DNA of 64,000 nucleotides from Mycolicibacterium duvalii (lineage in GTDB: Bacteria > Actinomycetota > Actinomycetes > Mycobacteriales > Mycobacteriaceae): positions 2,418,001-2,482,000 of the forward strand of contig NZ_AP022563.1 of the NCBI RefSeq assembly GCF_010726645.1, in the 5' to 3' direction. Positions 8,269-17,246 of this stretch are shown piece after piece. Positions within the stretch are counted from its first letter, which is position 1, and the number at the start of each line of letters is the position of its first letter. The translations under genes were made by a program, and so were the position numbers. The notes under the pieces are model-generated. The model saw only the letters and a list, made by a program, of their open reading frames with translations. It searched no databases and was not told the origin of the DNA.

Positions 8269-9494
8269 GCGTTACTCCTGGGGCGGTCGAACAGCACGGG
8301 AAGCGATGTCGGTGATCGGAAGACCTGGCCGCGAATGTGCGGATCGCCGCCGTCGGGGTCCAGCCGAAGGTTCGGCAACCGGTCGAGCAACAGGTTGACC
8401 GCTGTGCGCATCTCCAGCCGGGCCAGGTGCATACCCAGGCACACGTGCACCCCGTGCCCCCAGCCGAGGTTGGACTTGGGCGCGCGGAAGATGTCGAACC
8501 GGTCCGGATCCGGGTAGCGGTCCTCCTGCCGGTTGGCAGCACCGAGCATCGGCATCACCGTCGCTCCCGCCGGGATCGACACCCCGCCCAGTTGGGTATC
8601 TCGCGTGGCGACGCGGGTGATCGTCAACAGTGGCGACTCCCACCGCACCGCCTCCTCGATCGCCTGCGGCAGCAGTGTCCGGTCGTCGCGGATCACCTGC
8701 AGCTGAACCGGATCGGACAGCAGCGCGAAGATCAGACTGCCCAGCGAGCGATAGGTCGTCTCGACGCCGGCCGGCAACAGCAGCCGCAGGAAGGAGTAGA
8801 TCTCCTGGTCTTCGAGTTTGTTGCCGTCGATCTCGGCCGCGGCGAGTGCGCTGATCAGGTCCTCCCGCGGCTCTGCGCGCCGGGCCTCGAGGATCGGGGC
8901 GAAGTAGTCGCACAGCGCGGCCGACGCGGCCAGCCCCCGTTCGGGGTTCATCAGCCAGCTCAGCAGCGAGATCGACCACCGCTGGAACTGAGGGTAGTCC
9001 TGCTCGGGGAGACCCAGCAGCCCGGCGATGATCTGACTCGGGTAGTCGAAGGTGAACTCTTTGACCAGATCGGCTTTGCCGTTGTCGGCGAATTTGTCGA
9101 TCAGGCTGTTCGCGACGCGACCGACCAATTCGTTCTCCCAGCGCGCCAGCGCTTTCTGGGTGAAGGCCTTCTGGACCAGGGCGCGCAGCCGGCCGTGCAC
9201 CGGCTCGTCCATGCCGAGCATCACCCGCTCACCGAGCACCGGGCCGAACGCCGCGATGACGCTCGACGACGAGAACGTCTCGTTGTCGCGCAACATCTGC
9301 TGGATCTCCTCGTGCCGGTAGACGATGAACATCGGCAGCGATTCCTCGTGCGGCAGCGCTCCGGAGGTCTCCAACCGCTGCACCGGTTGCTCGCGGCGCA
9401 GTCTGGCCAGTTCGGTGTAGGGGTCGCGGACGTCACCGGAGATGGCGTCGTCGAACGCTCCGAAGTCTTCGAGGTCATCGAACAACTGGGACAA
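8265..9494 (-). CDS. Cytochrome P450
   Basis: About 409 residues with heme loop GWGHGVHVCLGMHLAR (Cys near 352), I-helix AGVETTYRS and K-helix EEAVR. I prefer the TTG start at 9494 because GGAGG lies five bases before it; an in-frame TTG at 9509 is the alternative. No ATG is available near the expected N-terminus. The gene follows the aldehyde dehydrogenase closely (stop at 9517) and its stop overlaps the start of the next P450. Two P450s in tandem suggest sequential oxidations of one substrate, or two substrates in one pathway. Confidence 0.85.
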   Translation of the reverse strand: MSQLFDDLEDFGAFDDAISGDVRDPYTELARLRREQPVQRLETSGALPHEESLPMFIVYRHEEIQQMLRDNETFSSSSVIAAFGPVLGERVMLGMDEPVHGRLRALVQKAFTQKALARWENELVGRVANSLIDKFADNGKADLVKEFTFDYPSQIIAGLLGLPEQDYPQFQRWSISLLSWLMNPERGLAASAALCDYFAPILEARRAEPREDLISALAAAEIDGNKLEDQEIYSFLRLLLPAGVETTYRSLGSLIFALLSDPVQLQVIRDDRTLLPQAIEEAVRWESPLLTITRVATRDTQLGGVSIPAGATVMPMLGAANRQEDRYPDPDRFDIFRAPKSNLGWGHGVHVCLGMHLARLEMRTAVNLLLDRLPNLRLDPDGGDPHIRGQVFRSPTSLPVLFDRPRSNA

Positions 9495-9516
9495 GGCTTC
9501 CTCCCGCAAACGCTGG

Positions 9517-10998
9517 TCAGTGGGCCGGATAGGCGACCGATTTCACTTCCGTGTACTGATGGAAGCCGGCGACGCCGTTCTGGCGGCCGACCCCGCTTTC
9601 CTTGTAGCCGCCGAACGGGGTGTCGGCGCCGTAACCGGCGGTGCCGTTGAGCCCGATGAATCCCGCCCGCAGGCGGCGGGCCACGGCCAGGGACCGCTCC
9701 AGCGAGGCCGAGGCCACGTTGCCGGCCAGGCCGTAGACGCTGTCGTTGGCGATGCGCACCGCGTCGTCCTCGTCCTCGTACGGGATCACGGCCAGCACGG
9801 GTCCGAAGATCTCTTCCCGCGCGATGGTCATCGAGTTGTCGACGTCGGTGAACAACGTCGGGCTGACCCAGAACCCCTTGTCGAACTCCGGGGGCGGCTC
9901 CGGGCTGCCGACCAGCAGGGTGGCGCCTTCCTCGACGCCCTTGCGGATGTACCCCAGGATGCGGGACTGCTGTCTGGCCGAGATGACCGGCCCGCACAGG
10001 GTGGCCGGATCCTGCGGGTCGCCGGCGGCGATGTTCTCATAAATCCCCTGCAGGATCGCCACGCCCTCGTCGTAGCGGGAGCGGGGCAGCAACATCCGGG
10101 TCGGTGCCGCGCACCCCTGCCCGGCGTGCATCAGCGGCCCGATGCCCATCAGGCAGGCGGTGTTGAGGTCGGCGTCGTCGAGCACGATGGTCGCCGACTT
10201 GCCGCCGAGCTCGAGGAACAGCCGCTTCATCGTGGCCGCGCCCTTCTCCATGATCCGCTTGCCGACCGCCGTGGAGCCGGTGAACGAGATCATGTCGACC
10301 TTCGGGGACAACGTCAGTTCCTCACCGACCAGATGGTCCGACGCGGTCACCACATTGACGACTCCCGCTGGGATGTCGGTCTTCTCGGCGATCAGCCGGC
10401 CCAGCCGGGTGGCGTTGAACGGGGTGTCGGGCGCAGGTTTGAGAATGACGGTGTTCCCGGTCGCCAGGGCCTGGCCGAGCTTGTTGATGCTGACCTCGAA
10501 CGGGAAATTCCACGGCACGATCGCGCCGACCACCCCGACCGGCTCATGCCATACCGTGCGGGTGGTGTTCACGCCGGTGACCGACACCACGGTGTCGCCG
10601 AGGTCGGTTTCCCAGCCGAAGGTGTCGATCAGCCGCGCGGGATAGCGCAGCCCGTCGGCCAGCGGCGCGTCGAGCTGGGGGCCGTGGGTGACCGCCCGCG
10701 GCGCGCCGACCTCGCGGATGAGCTCTTCGCGCAGTTCTTCCTTCTCGGCCTCGATGGCGTCGTGCAACTGCAGCAGGCACTGCTTGCGCAACGCGCGGTC
10801 GGTGGGCCAGTCGGTCCCGTCGAACGCGCGCCGGGCCGCGTCGATGGCGCGGCCCATGTCGGCCCGCGACGCGTCGGCCACTTCGCCGAGCACGTCCTCG
10901 TTGGCGGGATTGATGTTGGTGAAGGTCCCGGCCTGTCCTTCGACGAGCTTGCCGTCGATGAGCATCCTGGATTCGTAGACCGCCGGCGACTCAGCCAT
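9517..10998 (-). CDS. NAD(P)-dependent aldehyde dehydrogenase
   Basis: 493 residues, the normal ALDH length. Catalytic features are present: PWNFPF near 162, LELGGKS with the general-base Glu at 263, GQGC with nucleophile Cys296, and EEIFGPV near the C-terminal third. It should oxidise an aldehyde to an acid, fitting after P450 and SDR steps. The ATG at 10998 overlaps the stop of the AveC-family gene by 8 bases. The bulk of the cluster (binding protein, AveC, ALDH, P450, P450) is tightly packed, consistent with one message. Confidence 0.92.
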   Translation of the reverse strand: MAESPAVYESRMLIDGKLVEGQAGTFTNINPANEDVLGEVADASRADMGRAIDAARRAFDGTDWPTDRALRKQCLLQLHDAIEAEKEELREELIREVGAPRAVTHGPQLDAPLADGLRYPARLIDTFGWETDLGDTVVSVTGVNTTRTVWHEPVGVVGAIVPWNFPFEVSINKLGQALATGNTVILKPAPDTPFNATRLGRLIAEKTDIPAGVVNVVTASDHLVGEELTLSPKVDMISFTGSTAVGKRIMEKGAATMKRLFLELGGKSATIVLDDADLNTACLMGIGPLMHAGQGCAAPTRMLLPRSRYDEGVAILQGIYENIAAGDPQDPATLCGPVISARQQSRILGYIRKGVEEGATLLVGSPEPPPEFDKGFWVSPTLFTDVDNSMTIAREEIFGPVLAVIPYEDEDDAVRIANDSVYGLAGNVASASLERSLAVARRLRAGFIGLNGTAGYGADTPFGGYKESGVGRQNGVAGFHQYTEVKSVAYPAH

Positions 10999-12139
10999 CG
11001 GCGTTCTCCGGTGCACATGCGCCCTCACCTGGCGGGGGCGGTTCGACGTCGGGCCGGCCGTTGGGCAGACCGCTCTGCCATGTCGCCCACTTGCCCACCG
11101 AGAACGGCCCCTGCGCGCCCTCCTTCTCGTAATAGCCCTGCGGGTCATAGACTTTGGCCTCCGGGTACGGCCACGGGCAGGCCACCGCGGTCGCCAGCCC
11201 GCTGGCCTTGATGGCCGCGAACCAGGCCCCGTAGGCGAAGTAGGCGACGTTGATGATGAAGAACATCACCAGGAAGGTGCCCAGCACAGGCTTTCCGGGG
11301 AAGAGCTTCGCCCGCGCAGCCAGCTTTTCGGCGACCGCCTTGCCGGTGTCGTCGCGATAGCACAGCACCGCGGCGGGAATCATCACGAAGGTCACCGCCA
11401 GCGACTCCCAGATCAGCGGGAACTGAAAGGTGGTGCCGGGAAACAGTGTGCCGAACGGGATGGCCTGCGAATAGATGTAGAGACCGGTGCGCACCAGGCT
11501 CACCTCGAGAATCGCGTCGAAGATGAAGCCGATGACCAGCACCAGCAGGCCGAGGCTGACCAACGGGTGGCGCGAAACGAAAGCCGTGGGGCCGTATTTG
11601 GCCTGCCATTTGCGCAGAATCCAGATCGCCGGGAAGAACGGCGCGAAGTAGAACGCCACGTACCCGAACACGATGAACGGCTCGACCGTCGGGGACAGCA
11701 TGATCAGCGGCCAGTTCTCCGGCCAGTGGATCAGCTCGGGGTTGTACACCGCGAAGGGCGCCCAGTTCATGATCGGGTCCTGCCACACGATCAACGTGGT
11801 GCACAGGAACATCAACATGATCGGGCTGCCGGGGTCGCGCCGCCAGCCCCGGACGAATATCGCGACCAGCACCACCAGCAGGATCACGGTGCCGATCTGA
11901 TGCACCCACAGCCAGCCGTCCCAGCCGAACAGGAACTCGACCGGGCGCGGCCGGCCCGACACGTTCGGGTTGGCAACTCGCGGGTGTACCTCGGTCCGCG
12001 CGAACGCGACGAAGAGGCTGAAGAACGCCAACAACGCGAACGCGGAGATCCACCGCCCCCAGTTCGGCCCCTTCCCCGCCGGTTTCGCCGCCTCCGGTCG
12101 GTTCTCGGTCACCGGGGGCGCCGACCTCTCTGCGGTCAT
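10991..12139 (-). CDS. AveC-family (spirocyclase-like) membrane protein, long form
   Basis: 382 residues with a predicted N-terminal membrane segment (about 29-48) and at least five further hydrophobic helices, plus a Pro/Gly-rich C-terminal tail. Trp/Pro/Tyr-rich loops such as WQDPIMNWAPFAVYNP match the AveC-family pattern seen in the 4443-5231 protein, but the two are clearly diverged. The ATG at 12139 overlaps the stop of the binding-protein gene (ATGA). Longer readings of the frame run into the binding protein and are not supported. Function unknown: cyclisation, transport or membrane anchoring are all possible. Confidence 0.75.
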   Translation of the reverse strand: MTAERSAPPVTENRPEAAKPAGKGPNWGRWISAFALLAFFSLFVAFARTEVHPRVANPNVSGRPRPVEFLFGWDGWLWVHQIGTVILLVVLVAIFVRGWRRDPGSPIMLMFLCTTLIVWQDPIMNWAPFAVYNPELIHWPENWPLIMLSPTVEPFIVFGYVAFYFAPFFPAIWILRKWQAKYGPTAFVSRHPLVSLGLLVLVIGFIFDAILEVSLVRTGLYIYSQAIPFGTLFPGTTFQFPLIWESLAVTFVMIPAAVLCYRDDTGKAVAEKLAARAKLFPGKPVLGTFLVMFFIINVAYFAYGAWFAAIKASGLATAVACPWPYPEAKVYDPQGYYEKEGAQGPFSVGKWATWQSGLPNGRPDVEPPPPGEGACAPENADG

Positions 12140-13257
12140 GAGCTTTCCTCTCCGAAGCGGTCGACCAGGTGCGAGTTGACGCCGTCGGCGTCGAGGGTCC
12201 GAGCCACCAGATAACCCGCGCCCATCCACGCGCGTCGCGTCCACTTGCCGAAGGACACCCGCGTGCCCGGCGCGCCGGAGGCCGCAGGCATCATCTTGAC
12301 GCGCTCGAGGGCTTCCTTGACCCCACGGGGGCTCAGCGGGTGCGCGTCGGTGAAGGCTCGAACCAGGGTCGCCGCGACATCGTGGTTGACGACCGACACG
12401 CAGTACTCGGGGCGGCTGCCGTCGTACCGCTGCGCGTAGCGGTCCAGCCATGCCTGGCCGACCTTGTTGCCCTCGTCGTACTGGTCGACTCCGACCCAGC
12501 CGAGGAACGCGTTCCACATGATCGGGTTGACCCAGGCGTTCTGGAAGGCCGTGGTGGTGAAGCGCGGCGGGTCCCACTCGACGGCTTCGAGCGCAGGGTT
12601 GATGAACACGATCCCGAAGCCGAAGCCCAGGTGGATGATCGCTTCGGCTTTGGCTTCGTGCAGTGTCCGCACCGCGGCATCGATGTCCTGCGCGGTCTGG
12701 GCGATCGAGACTTCGGCGACGATGCGAATTCCCTTGCGCGCTGCTGCGCTTCGCAGATTCCGCAGATAGCTCTCGCCGATCAGGCTCTGCTCGGCCAGCA
12801 CGCCGACCTCTGTGAGGCCGCGTTTGGCCACCAGATCGATGAGGAAGATCGGCTCGTCGGTCATCGAGCCCTGCGGGAAAGCGAACGTCCATTCACCGAG
12901 CCAGTCGTCGGTTCCCGTGACGCTGATGGCCGGCACCTTGAAGCGCTCCTCGATCGCCTCCCGCAGTGGCACGCAGTTGTCGGTGATGTTGGGGCCGAAC
13001 ACCACCAGGCACCCCTCGTCGACGAGTTCACCGTAGGCATCGATGACTGCTTTGACCGAACCTTTGGGCAAGCCCTCGACCTCGCGGTAGATCATCTGCA
13101 CCGGACGGTCCATCAGACGCTGGGCGACGGCCTCCTCGAAGACGAGGTCGAAGGTTCGGGTGAACGACGCCCGCAACTCGTCGGGGAAACCCGGAGGCAG
13201 GGTGAAGTCCATCAGGTAGCCGACCTTGATGGGTTCAGCGGTGCTCTCGTACGACAT
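12136..13257 (-). CDS. LivJ-like periplasmic-binding-protein fold, no signal peptide (probably cytoplasmic)
   Basis: 373 residues resembling branched-chain amino-acid/amide ABC-type binding proteins (type I fold): KVGYLMDFT at the N-terminus, GPNITDNCVPLREAIE, and SVTGTDDWLGEW. There is no signal peptide or lipobox; the first residues are polar, and the fold begins by residue 11. No ABC permease or ATPase gene is nearby. It may be a cytoplasmic sensor or substrate carrier rather than a transport component. The ATG at 13257 is 51 bp downstream of a copy of the recurring 14-bp element (13309-13322). It is coupled to the AveC gene by ATGA. Confidence 0.8.
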   Translation of the reverse strand: MSYESTAEPIKVGYLMDFTLPPGFPDELRASFTRTFDLVFEEAVAQRLMDRPVQMIYREVEGLPKGSVKAVIDAYGELVDEGCLVVFGPNITDNCVPLREAIEERFKVPAISVTGTDDWLGEWTFAFPQGSMTDEPIFLIDLVAKRGLTEVGVLAEQSLIGESYLRNLRSAAARKGIRIVAEVSIAQTAQDIDAAVRTLHEAKAEAIIHLGFGFGIVFINPALEAVEWDPPRFTTTAFQNAWVNPIMWNAFLGWVGVDQYDEGNKVGQAWLDRYAQRYDGSRPEYCVSVVNHDVAATLVRAFTDAHPLSPRGVKEALERVKMMPAASGAPGTRVSFGKWTRRAWMGAGYLVARTLDADGVNSHLVDRFGEESS

Positions 13258-13308
13258 CCGACCTCCACGTCGCGGTGTCGACCGACAGTTGTCGACCCAC
13301 TAAAAAAA

Positions 13309-13322
13309 CCTAATATTTGTTC
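13309..13322 (-). promoter_or_regulatory. Recurring 14-bp element, copy 1 (binding-protein promoter)
   Basis: In gene direction it reads GAACAAATATTAGG, the same element as at 16061, 19507, 20770 and 20839. It is set in an AT-rich stretch. Likely operator for the cluster regulator (inference). Confidence 0.55.
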
Positions 13323-13353
13323 AGACACTAACCGCGCCGCCGTGCAGCGTCAA

Positions 13354-14199
13354 TCACTCCGGCGCCGATTCCCCCAGGTAGACCTCGATCAGCTCGCGCA
13401 GGCCGCGACCCACCGCCACGTCATCGGTCAGCGGCCCGGCGACTGCCACCTCGGCCGCCACCGCGACGGGCAGCCCTTCGGCGATCAGCCGCCCCGCCGC
13501 GATCAGCACCCGCGTCGACGCGACCTCTCGCAGCCCCCCGGTCTCCAGCCGCCGGATCGCCTGTCCGAACCGCACCAACTCGGCGGCGGTACCGGCGTCC
13601 ACGCCCGCTTCGTGCGCGATGATCGCCTCCTCGACCTCCGGGGCAGGGAAACCGAACTCGATGGCGACCATTCGTTGCCGCGTCGAGTCCTTCAGGTCCT
13701 TGAGCACACTTTGATAACCCGGGTTGTAGGACATCACCAGCCCGAAGCCCGGCGCCGCATCCAGGGTGACCCCGAGTCGCTCGATCGGCAGCTGCCGTCG
13801 GTAGTCGGCGAGCGGATGCAGCACCACAGTGGTGTCCTGCCGGGCCTCGACCACCTCGTCGAGATAGCAGATGGCACCGTCGCGCACGGCCCGGGTCAAC
13901 GGCCCGTCCACCCACACCGTTTCGTCGCCGCGCAGCAGGTATCGGCCCACCAGGTCCGCGGTGGTGAGGTCGTCGTGGCACGCAACGGTGATCAGCGGCC
14001 GGCCGAGATCGTGTGCCATGGCCTCGACGAAGCGCGTCTTGCCGCACCCGGTGGGCCCCTTCAGCACGATCGACAGACCCTGGCGGTACGCGGCCTTGAA
14101 CACCGTCTCCTCATTGCCGACCGGCGTGTAGTACGGACGCGATGCGGTGGCCTGTGCGGCGGCGCCGTTCGTATGGGCGAACCCGGACTCGATGGTCAT
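13354..14199 (-). CDS. MoxR / NorQ-CbbQ-type AAA+ ATPase
   Basis: 281 residues. Walker A is GPTGCGKT (48-55), Walker B ICYLDEVVEA near 110-119, and the sensor region has the SYNPGYQS motif typical of NirQ/NorQ/CbbQ proteins. These ATPases work with a VWA-domain partner to insert or free cofactors in a target enzyme. The partner is encoded directly upstream (14336-16024). The ATG at 14199 has AGAGG seven bases upstream; a GTG at 14205 is possible. There is no nitric-oxide reductase or Rubisco here, so the target may be one of the oxidative enzymes of this cluster (inference). Confidence 0.88.
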   Translation of the reverse strand: MTIESGFAHTNGAAAQATASRPYYTPVGNEETVFKAAYRQGLSIVLKGPTGCGKTRFVEAMAHDLGRPLITVACHDDLTTADLVGRYLLRGDETVWVDGPLTRAVRDGAICYLDEVVEARQDTTVVLHPLADYRRQLPIERLGVTLDAAPGFGLVMSYNPGYQSVLKDLKDSTRQRMVAIEFGFPAPEVEEAIIAHEAGVDAGTAAELVRFGQAIRRLETGGLREVASTRVLIAAGRLIAEGLPVAVAAEVAVAGPLTDDVAVGRGLRELIEVYLGESAPE

Positions 14200-14254
14200 C
14201 GACACACCTCTCGTTGCGCTCCCGTGCCGCTGTGCATGGAACGCAGCCTAACCG

Positions 14255-14271
14255 GAACAGATGTTTGTTTC
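14255..14271 (-). promoter_or_regulatory. Recurring element, degenerate copy 2 (MoxR promoter)
   Basis: The stretch from 14255 holds GAACAGATGTTTGT on the plus strand and an overlapping AAACAAACATCTGT on the minus strand, so it matches the element both ways. It lies 55 bp upstream of the MoxR start. Weaker than the other copies. Confidence 0.4.
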
Positions 14272-14335
14272 AAGCATGTGGCCGGGCGTCGTCCGCGCCG
14301 CTGGTCGCGCGCCAAGTGCATTCTGCGACTTGCCA

Positions 14336-16024
14336 TCACGACACACGCCGGCGCACCTCGGCTGACCGTACCGCGGAACGGAACATCGGTCCGATCACTC
14401 CGGCGAGTTGGTCGGGATGGGAGATCGTGGCATGCGCGGTGCTGCCGAAGACCCTGCGCAGCGCTGCGGTATCGGTACTGGCACCGATGGTCAGACACAC
14501 ACAACCGGTCCCCCGGCGGCGCGCCTCGGTCAGTGCGCGCCGGGCGTCCGCGGCGCCGTAGGCCCGTTCGTAGCCGTGGTCGTAGGCCAGACCGTCGGAA
14601 AGCACCACCAGCAGTCTTCGTGACGTGCCGCCCCGGTCCTCCAATACCGCGGCGCCGTGCCGGATGGCCGCACCGAGGCGGGAGTACGCCCCGGGCTCGA
14701 GGCTGTTGAGGCGCCGCAACACCTGGGCGTCGAGGTGTTCGTCGAAGCGCTTGACCGGCACCATGCTCACCGCGGAACGGCCTTGCGAGTAGTACGCGTA
14801 CAGCGACACCCGGTCCCCGAGGTCGTGCAGCGCCACCATCAGATGGGCCGCCGCGGTGCGCTGTTGCTGGTGCACCGTGCGTCCGACCGTTCCCGGCTCG
14901 GCGGCCGACCCGGATATGTCGAGCAGCAGCAGCACCGAGAGGTCGCGCCGGCGCCGCAGGCTGTCAAGGTAGACGGCCTCGTCAGGGGCCGATCCGGCCC
15001 GCACCTCAACGCGCGCCTCCAGTGCTGCGTCGATGTCGATGTCGTCGCCCTGCGGTTGCCGGTGGCGTCGGTGCAGCCCCATTCCGAGGCGGGCCAGCGG
15101 GCGACGCACGCTGATCGCGTCCTCGATCTGCTGGGTGGCGCTGGCCTTGATCTCCGGATCCACTTCGCGAACCGTGCACCAGTCCGGTCGGTAGGTCTTG
15201 CGCTCGGCGTTCCACTCCGGATACTTCAGACCCTCGGTCTTGATGTCGTCGACCTGCTCGGACGCCACCGACGCCAGCGACGACACCGCGTGCAGTCCGC
15301 GGGTGGTCGAGTTTGTGCGGTGTGTCGGAGTGTCCGCGCCGGGCGGGCCCGCGCCGTTGCCGCCGGTCTTGCGCGCCGAGGACAACAACTTCTTGAGCCA
15401 CTTGCCGATGGTCCCCCCGCCGCCCACCGGGCTGGAGAACAGATCGGGATCGTCGGTGTCGTCGACCTGGTCCTCGTCGAGTTCGGTGAGCTCGTGCCGT
15501 TCCTGGCGTCGTGGCACATGCCCCGCCCCTTGCGGATCGGCGTGCTTGGCCGCCGCAGCACTGACCGCGAGGACCTTCTTGGCTGCGATGGCGCCGAAGG
15601 CTTTCGGCGGGCCGGGCATCGCCCCATCCTGTCGGGCGATCCGCAGCGAGGCCGCCGCCGAGTCGCTGTGTTCCCCGATGCTGCGGTCGGCCATGGCGAC
15701 GAGACTGCCCGGCAGCAGGGCCGCGTTGGCCAGCAGCGCGCGGTGTCCCTCGATGGCCAGGTAGCGCTGTGCGAGTCGCCGATGCCGCACCAGGGCGCTC
15801 ATCACGTCCGGATCCAGGCTGCCGGCCGCGATCAACGACGCCTGCACCGCGACGGCCTCGACCCGTGCGTGCGACGGCGCCGACGGGTCGACGAACACCG
15901 TCTGACCGTCCGTCCACGACGGCCTCCCCGGATCGGCCACATCCACCGCGACGGGACGGCCGGCGAGCGCAGACGCCAGCAGACCCAACCCGGGATACCG
16001 GTTGCCGCCACCACCGTTGGACAC
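14336..16024 (-). CDS. VWA-domain protein (NorD/CbbO-like), partner of the MoxR ATPase
   Basis: 562 residues. The C-terminal 200 residues form a von Willebrand A domain with an intact metal site: DISGS near 369 and a downstream LSDG. The N-terminal part is Ala-rich and helical with a charged linker rich in Asp/Glu (around ELDEDQVDDTDDPD). This matches NorD/CbbO proteins, which pair with NorQ/CbbQ ATPases. The GTG at 16024 has GGAGGTG upstream; readings to 16162 cross the promoter element. The gap to MoxR is about 136 bp and contains a further copy of the element, so MoxR may have its own promoter. Confidence 0.82.
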   Translation of the reverse strand: MSNGGGGNRYPGLGLLASALAGRPVAVDVADPGRPSWTDGQTVFVDPSAPSHARVEAVAVQASLIAAGSLDPDVMSALVRHRRLAQRYLAIEGHRALLANAALLPGSLVAMADRSIGEHSDSAAASLRIARQDGAMPGPPKAFGAIAAKKVLAVSAAAAKHADPQGAGHVPRRQERHELTELDEDQVDDTDDPDLFSSPVGGGGTIGKWLKKLLSSARKTGGNGAGPPGADTPTHRTNSTTRGLHAVSSLASVASEQVDDIKTEGLKYPEWNAERKTYRPDWCTVREVDPEIKASATQQIEDAISVRRPLARLGMGLHRRHRQPQGDDIDIDAALEARVEVRAGSAPDEAVYLDSLRRRRDLSVLLLLDISGSAAEPGTVGRTVHQQQRTAAAHLMVALHDLGDRVSLYAYYSQGRSAVSMVPVKRFDEHLDAQVLRRLNSLEPGAYSRLGAAIRHGAAVLEDRGGTSRRLLVVLSDGLAYDHGYERAYGAADARRALTEARRRGTGCVCLTIGASTDTAALRRVFGSTAHATISHPDQLAGVIGPMFRSAVRSAEVRRRVS

Positions 16025-16060
16025 CCGCGCACCTCCGCACCCAGCCGAACAGCGTGTTGA

Positions 16061-16074
16061 CCAAATATCTGTTC
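16061..16074 (-). promoter_or_regulatory. Recurring 14-bp element, copy 3 (VWA gene / SDR divergent region)
   Basis: In the direction of the VWA gene it reads GAACAGATATTTGG. It is 36 bp upstream of that gene and 120 bp upstream of the divergent SDR gene at 16195, so it could control both. Confidence 0.55.
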
Positions 16075-16194
16075 CACCGTAGAGTTCGGCTCGACCGGAG
16101 TCAATGCCATCAGGTCGCTGGACGGCGGTCGGCCGATCTCGTGCCGACCAACCGTTCGGCATCCCGATCTTCGCGAAATAGACGGGGAAGCAAC

Positions 16195-17166
16195 ATGATC
16201 GACTTCGCCGGACAGGTTGCGGTGGTCACCGGCGCCGGACGTGGACTGGGGCGGCTCTACGCGCTCGACCTCGCGCGCCGGGGCGCGGCGGTCGTCGTCA
16301 ACGACATCGGCGGCACCATGCAGGGCACCGGGCGCGACACCACCGTCGCCGACGCGGTGGTCGAGGAGATCCGGACCGCCGGAGGACAGGCGACAGCGTC
16401 GTATGACTCGGTGGACACCCCCGACGGCGGCCGGGCCGTCATCGACCGGGCGATGGCCGAGTACGGCCGCCTCGACGTCGTGGTCAGCAACGCGGGCATC
16501 TTCACCAGCGTCCCGTTCCACCGACTCGACACCGAGGAGTGGCGCCGGATGCTCCGGGTGCATCTCGACGGCGGCTTCCACCTCAGCCAACCGGCCTACC
16601 GGGTGATGATGAACCAGAATTACGGCCGTTTCGTCTTCATCTCGTCCTCGGCGGGCAACTTCGGCCAACCGATGGAAGCGCATTACGCCGCAGCCAAGAC
16701 CGGTCTGGTCGGCTTGTCCAATGTGATCGCGATCGAAGGCGCCGCGTATGGGATTGCCTCCAACACCGTGCTGCCGACCGGGTTCTCCCGGATGGTCACC
16801 GAGACTGTCGGCGACGAGAAGTTCCTTGCCGAGTCCGGCTTCATGCGCGCCATTCGGCCGGAGCTCGTGGTGCCACTGGTGACCTTCCTGGCAAGCAGAG
16901 CCTGTGCATTGACCCATCACAACTATTCGGCATGCGCCGGACGCTATGCCCGGGTCTTCACCGGGCTCGGCCAGGGCTGGCTGGCCGACGCCGACAGTGA
17001 CCCCACTGCCGAGGACATCGCGGAGCACCTCGCGGAAGTGTCGTCGACCGCCGACTTCATCGTGCCGGATTCCATCGTCGACGAGGTGCTGCAGGTGTGC
17101 GACCGACGCGGGATCAGCGCGATGCCCGACAACGCCGAGGTGAGTTTCCCGGAACCGCGGAGCTGA
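16195..17166 (+). CDS. SDR-family dehydrogenase (peroxisomal multifunctional-enzyme type 2-like)
   Basis: 323 residues. GAGRGLGR near residue 13, VNDIGG, SNAG, and a YAAAKTG catalytic Tyr-Lys pair identify a classical SDR. The VVVNDIGG segment after strand 2 and the long C-terminal extension resemble the (3R)-hydroxyacyl-CoA dehydrogenase domain of MFE-2 proteins and related steroid/acyl-CoA dehydrogenases. That would fit beta-oxidation of an acyl-CoA side chain. The ATG at 16195 has GGGGAAG upstream. It is divergent from the VWA gene across the element at 16061 and is followed by the double-TetR gene. Confidence 0.85.
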   Translation: MIDFAGQVAVVTGAGRGLGRLYALDLARRGAAVVVNDIGGTMQGTGRDTTVADAVVEEIRTAGGQATASYDSVDTPDGGRAVIDRAMAEYGRLDVVVSNAGIFTSVPFHRLDTEEWRRMLRVHLDGGFHLSQPAYRVMMNQNYGRFVFISSSAGNFGQPMEAHYAAAKTGLVGLSNVIAIEGAAYGIASNTVLPTGFSRMVTETVGDEKFLAESGFMRAIRPELVVPLVTFLASRACALTHHNYSACAGRYARVFTGLGQGWLADADSDPTAEDIAEHLAEVSSTADFIVPDSIVDEVLQVCDRRGISAMPDNAEVSFPEPRS

Positions 17167-17188
17167 CGTGCCCCGGGAATCCCCGCAC

Positions 17189-17207
17189 CGGCCGGTAGGA
17201 TCGGCCG
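17189..17207. terminator. Short GC hairpin, possible terminator or attenuator
   Basis: CGGCCG arms enclose a 7-base loop between the SDR stop and the double-TetR start. There is no T-tract, so the role is uncertain. Confidence 0.25.
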
Positions 17208-17246
17208 CGGGCCCATGTCGGCACAGACGAAGGAGAGGCGCTAGCG

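Noticed and set aside
12140..12892. Longer reading of the AveC gene
   Set aside because: It runs through the binding-protein gene in another frame; the ATGA overlap at 12139 gives a good start.
12169..14709. Long plus-strand frame across the binding-protein and MoxR genes
   Set aside because: It covers two recognised genes and their promoter on the other strand and shows no motif.
16025..16162. Upstream extension of the VWA gene
   Set aside because: It would cross the recurring promoter element; the GTG at 16024 has a strong ribosome site.
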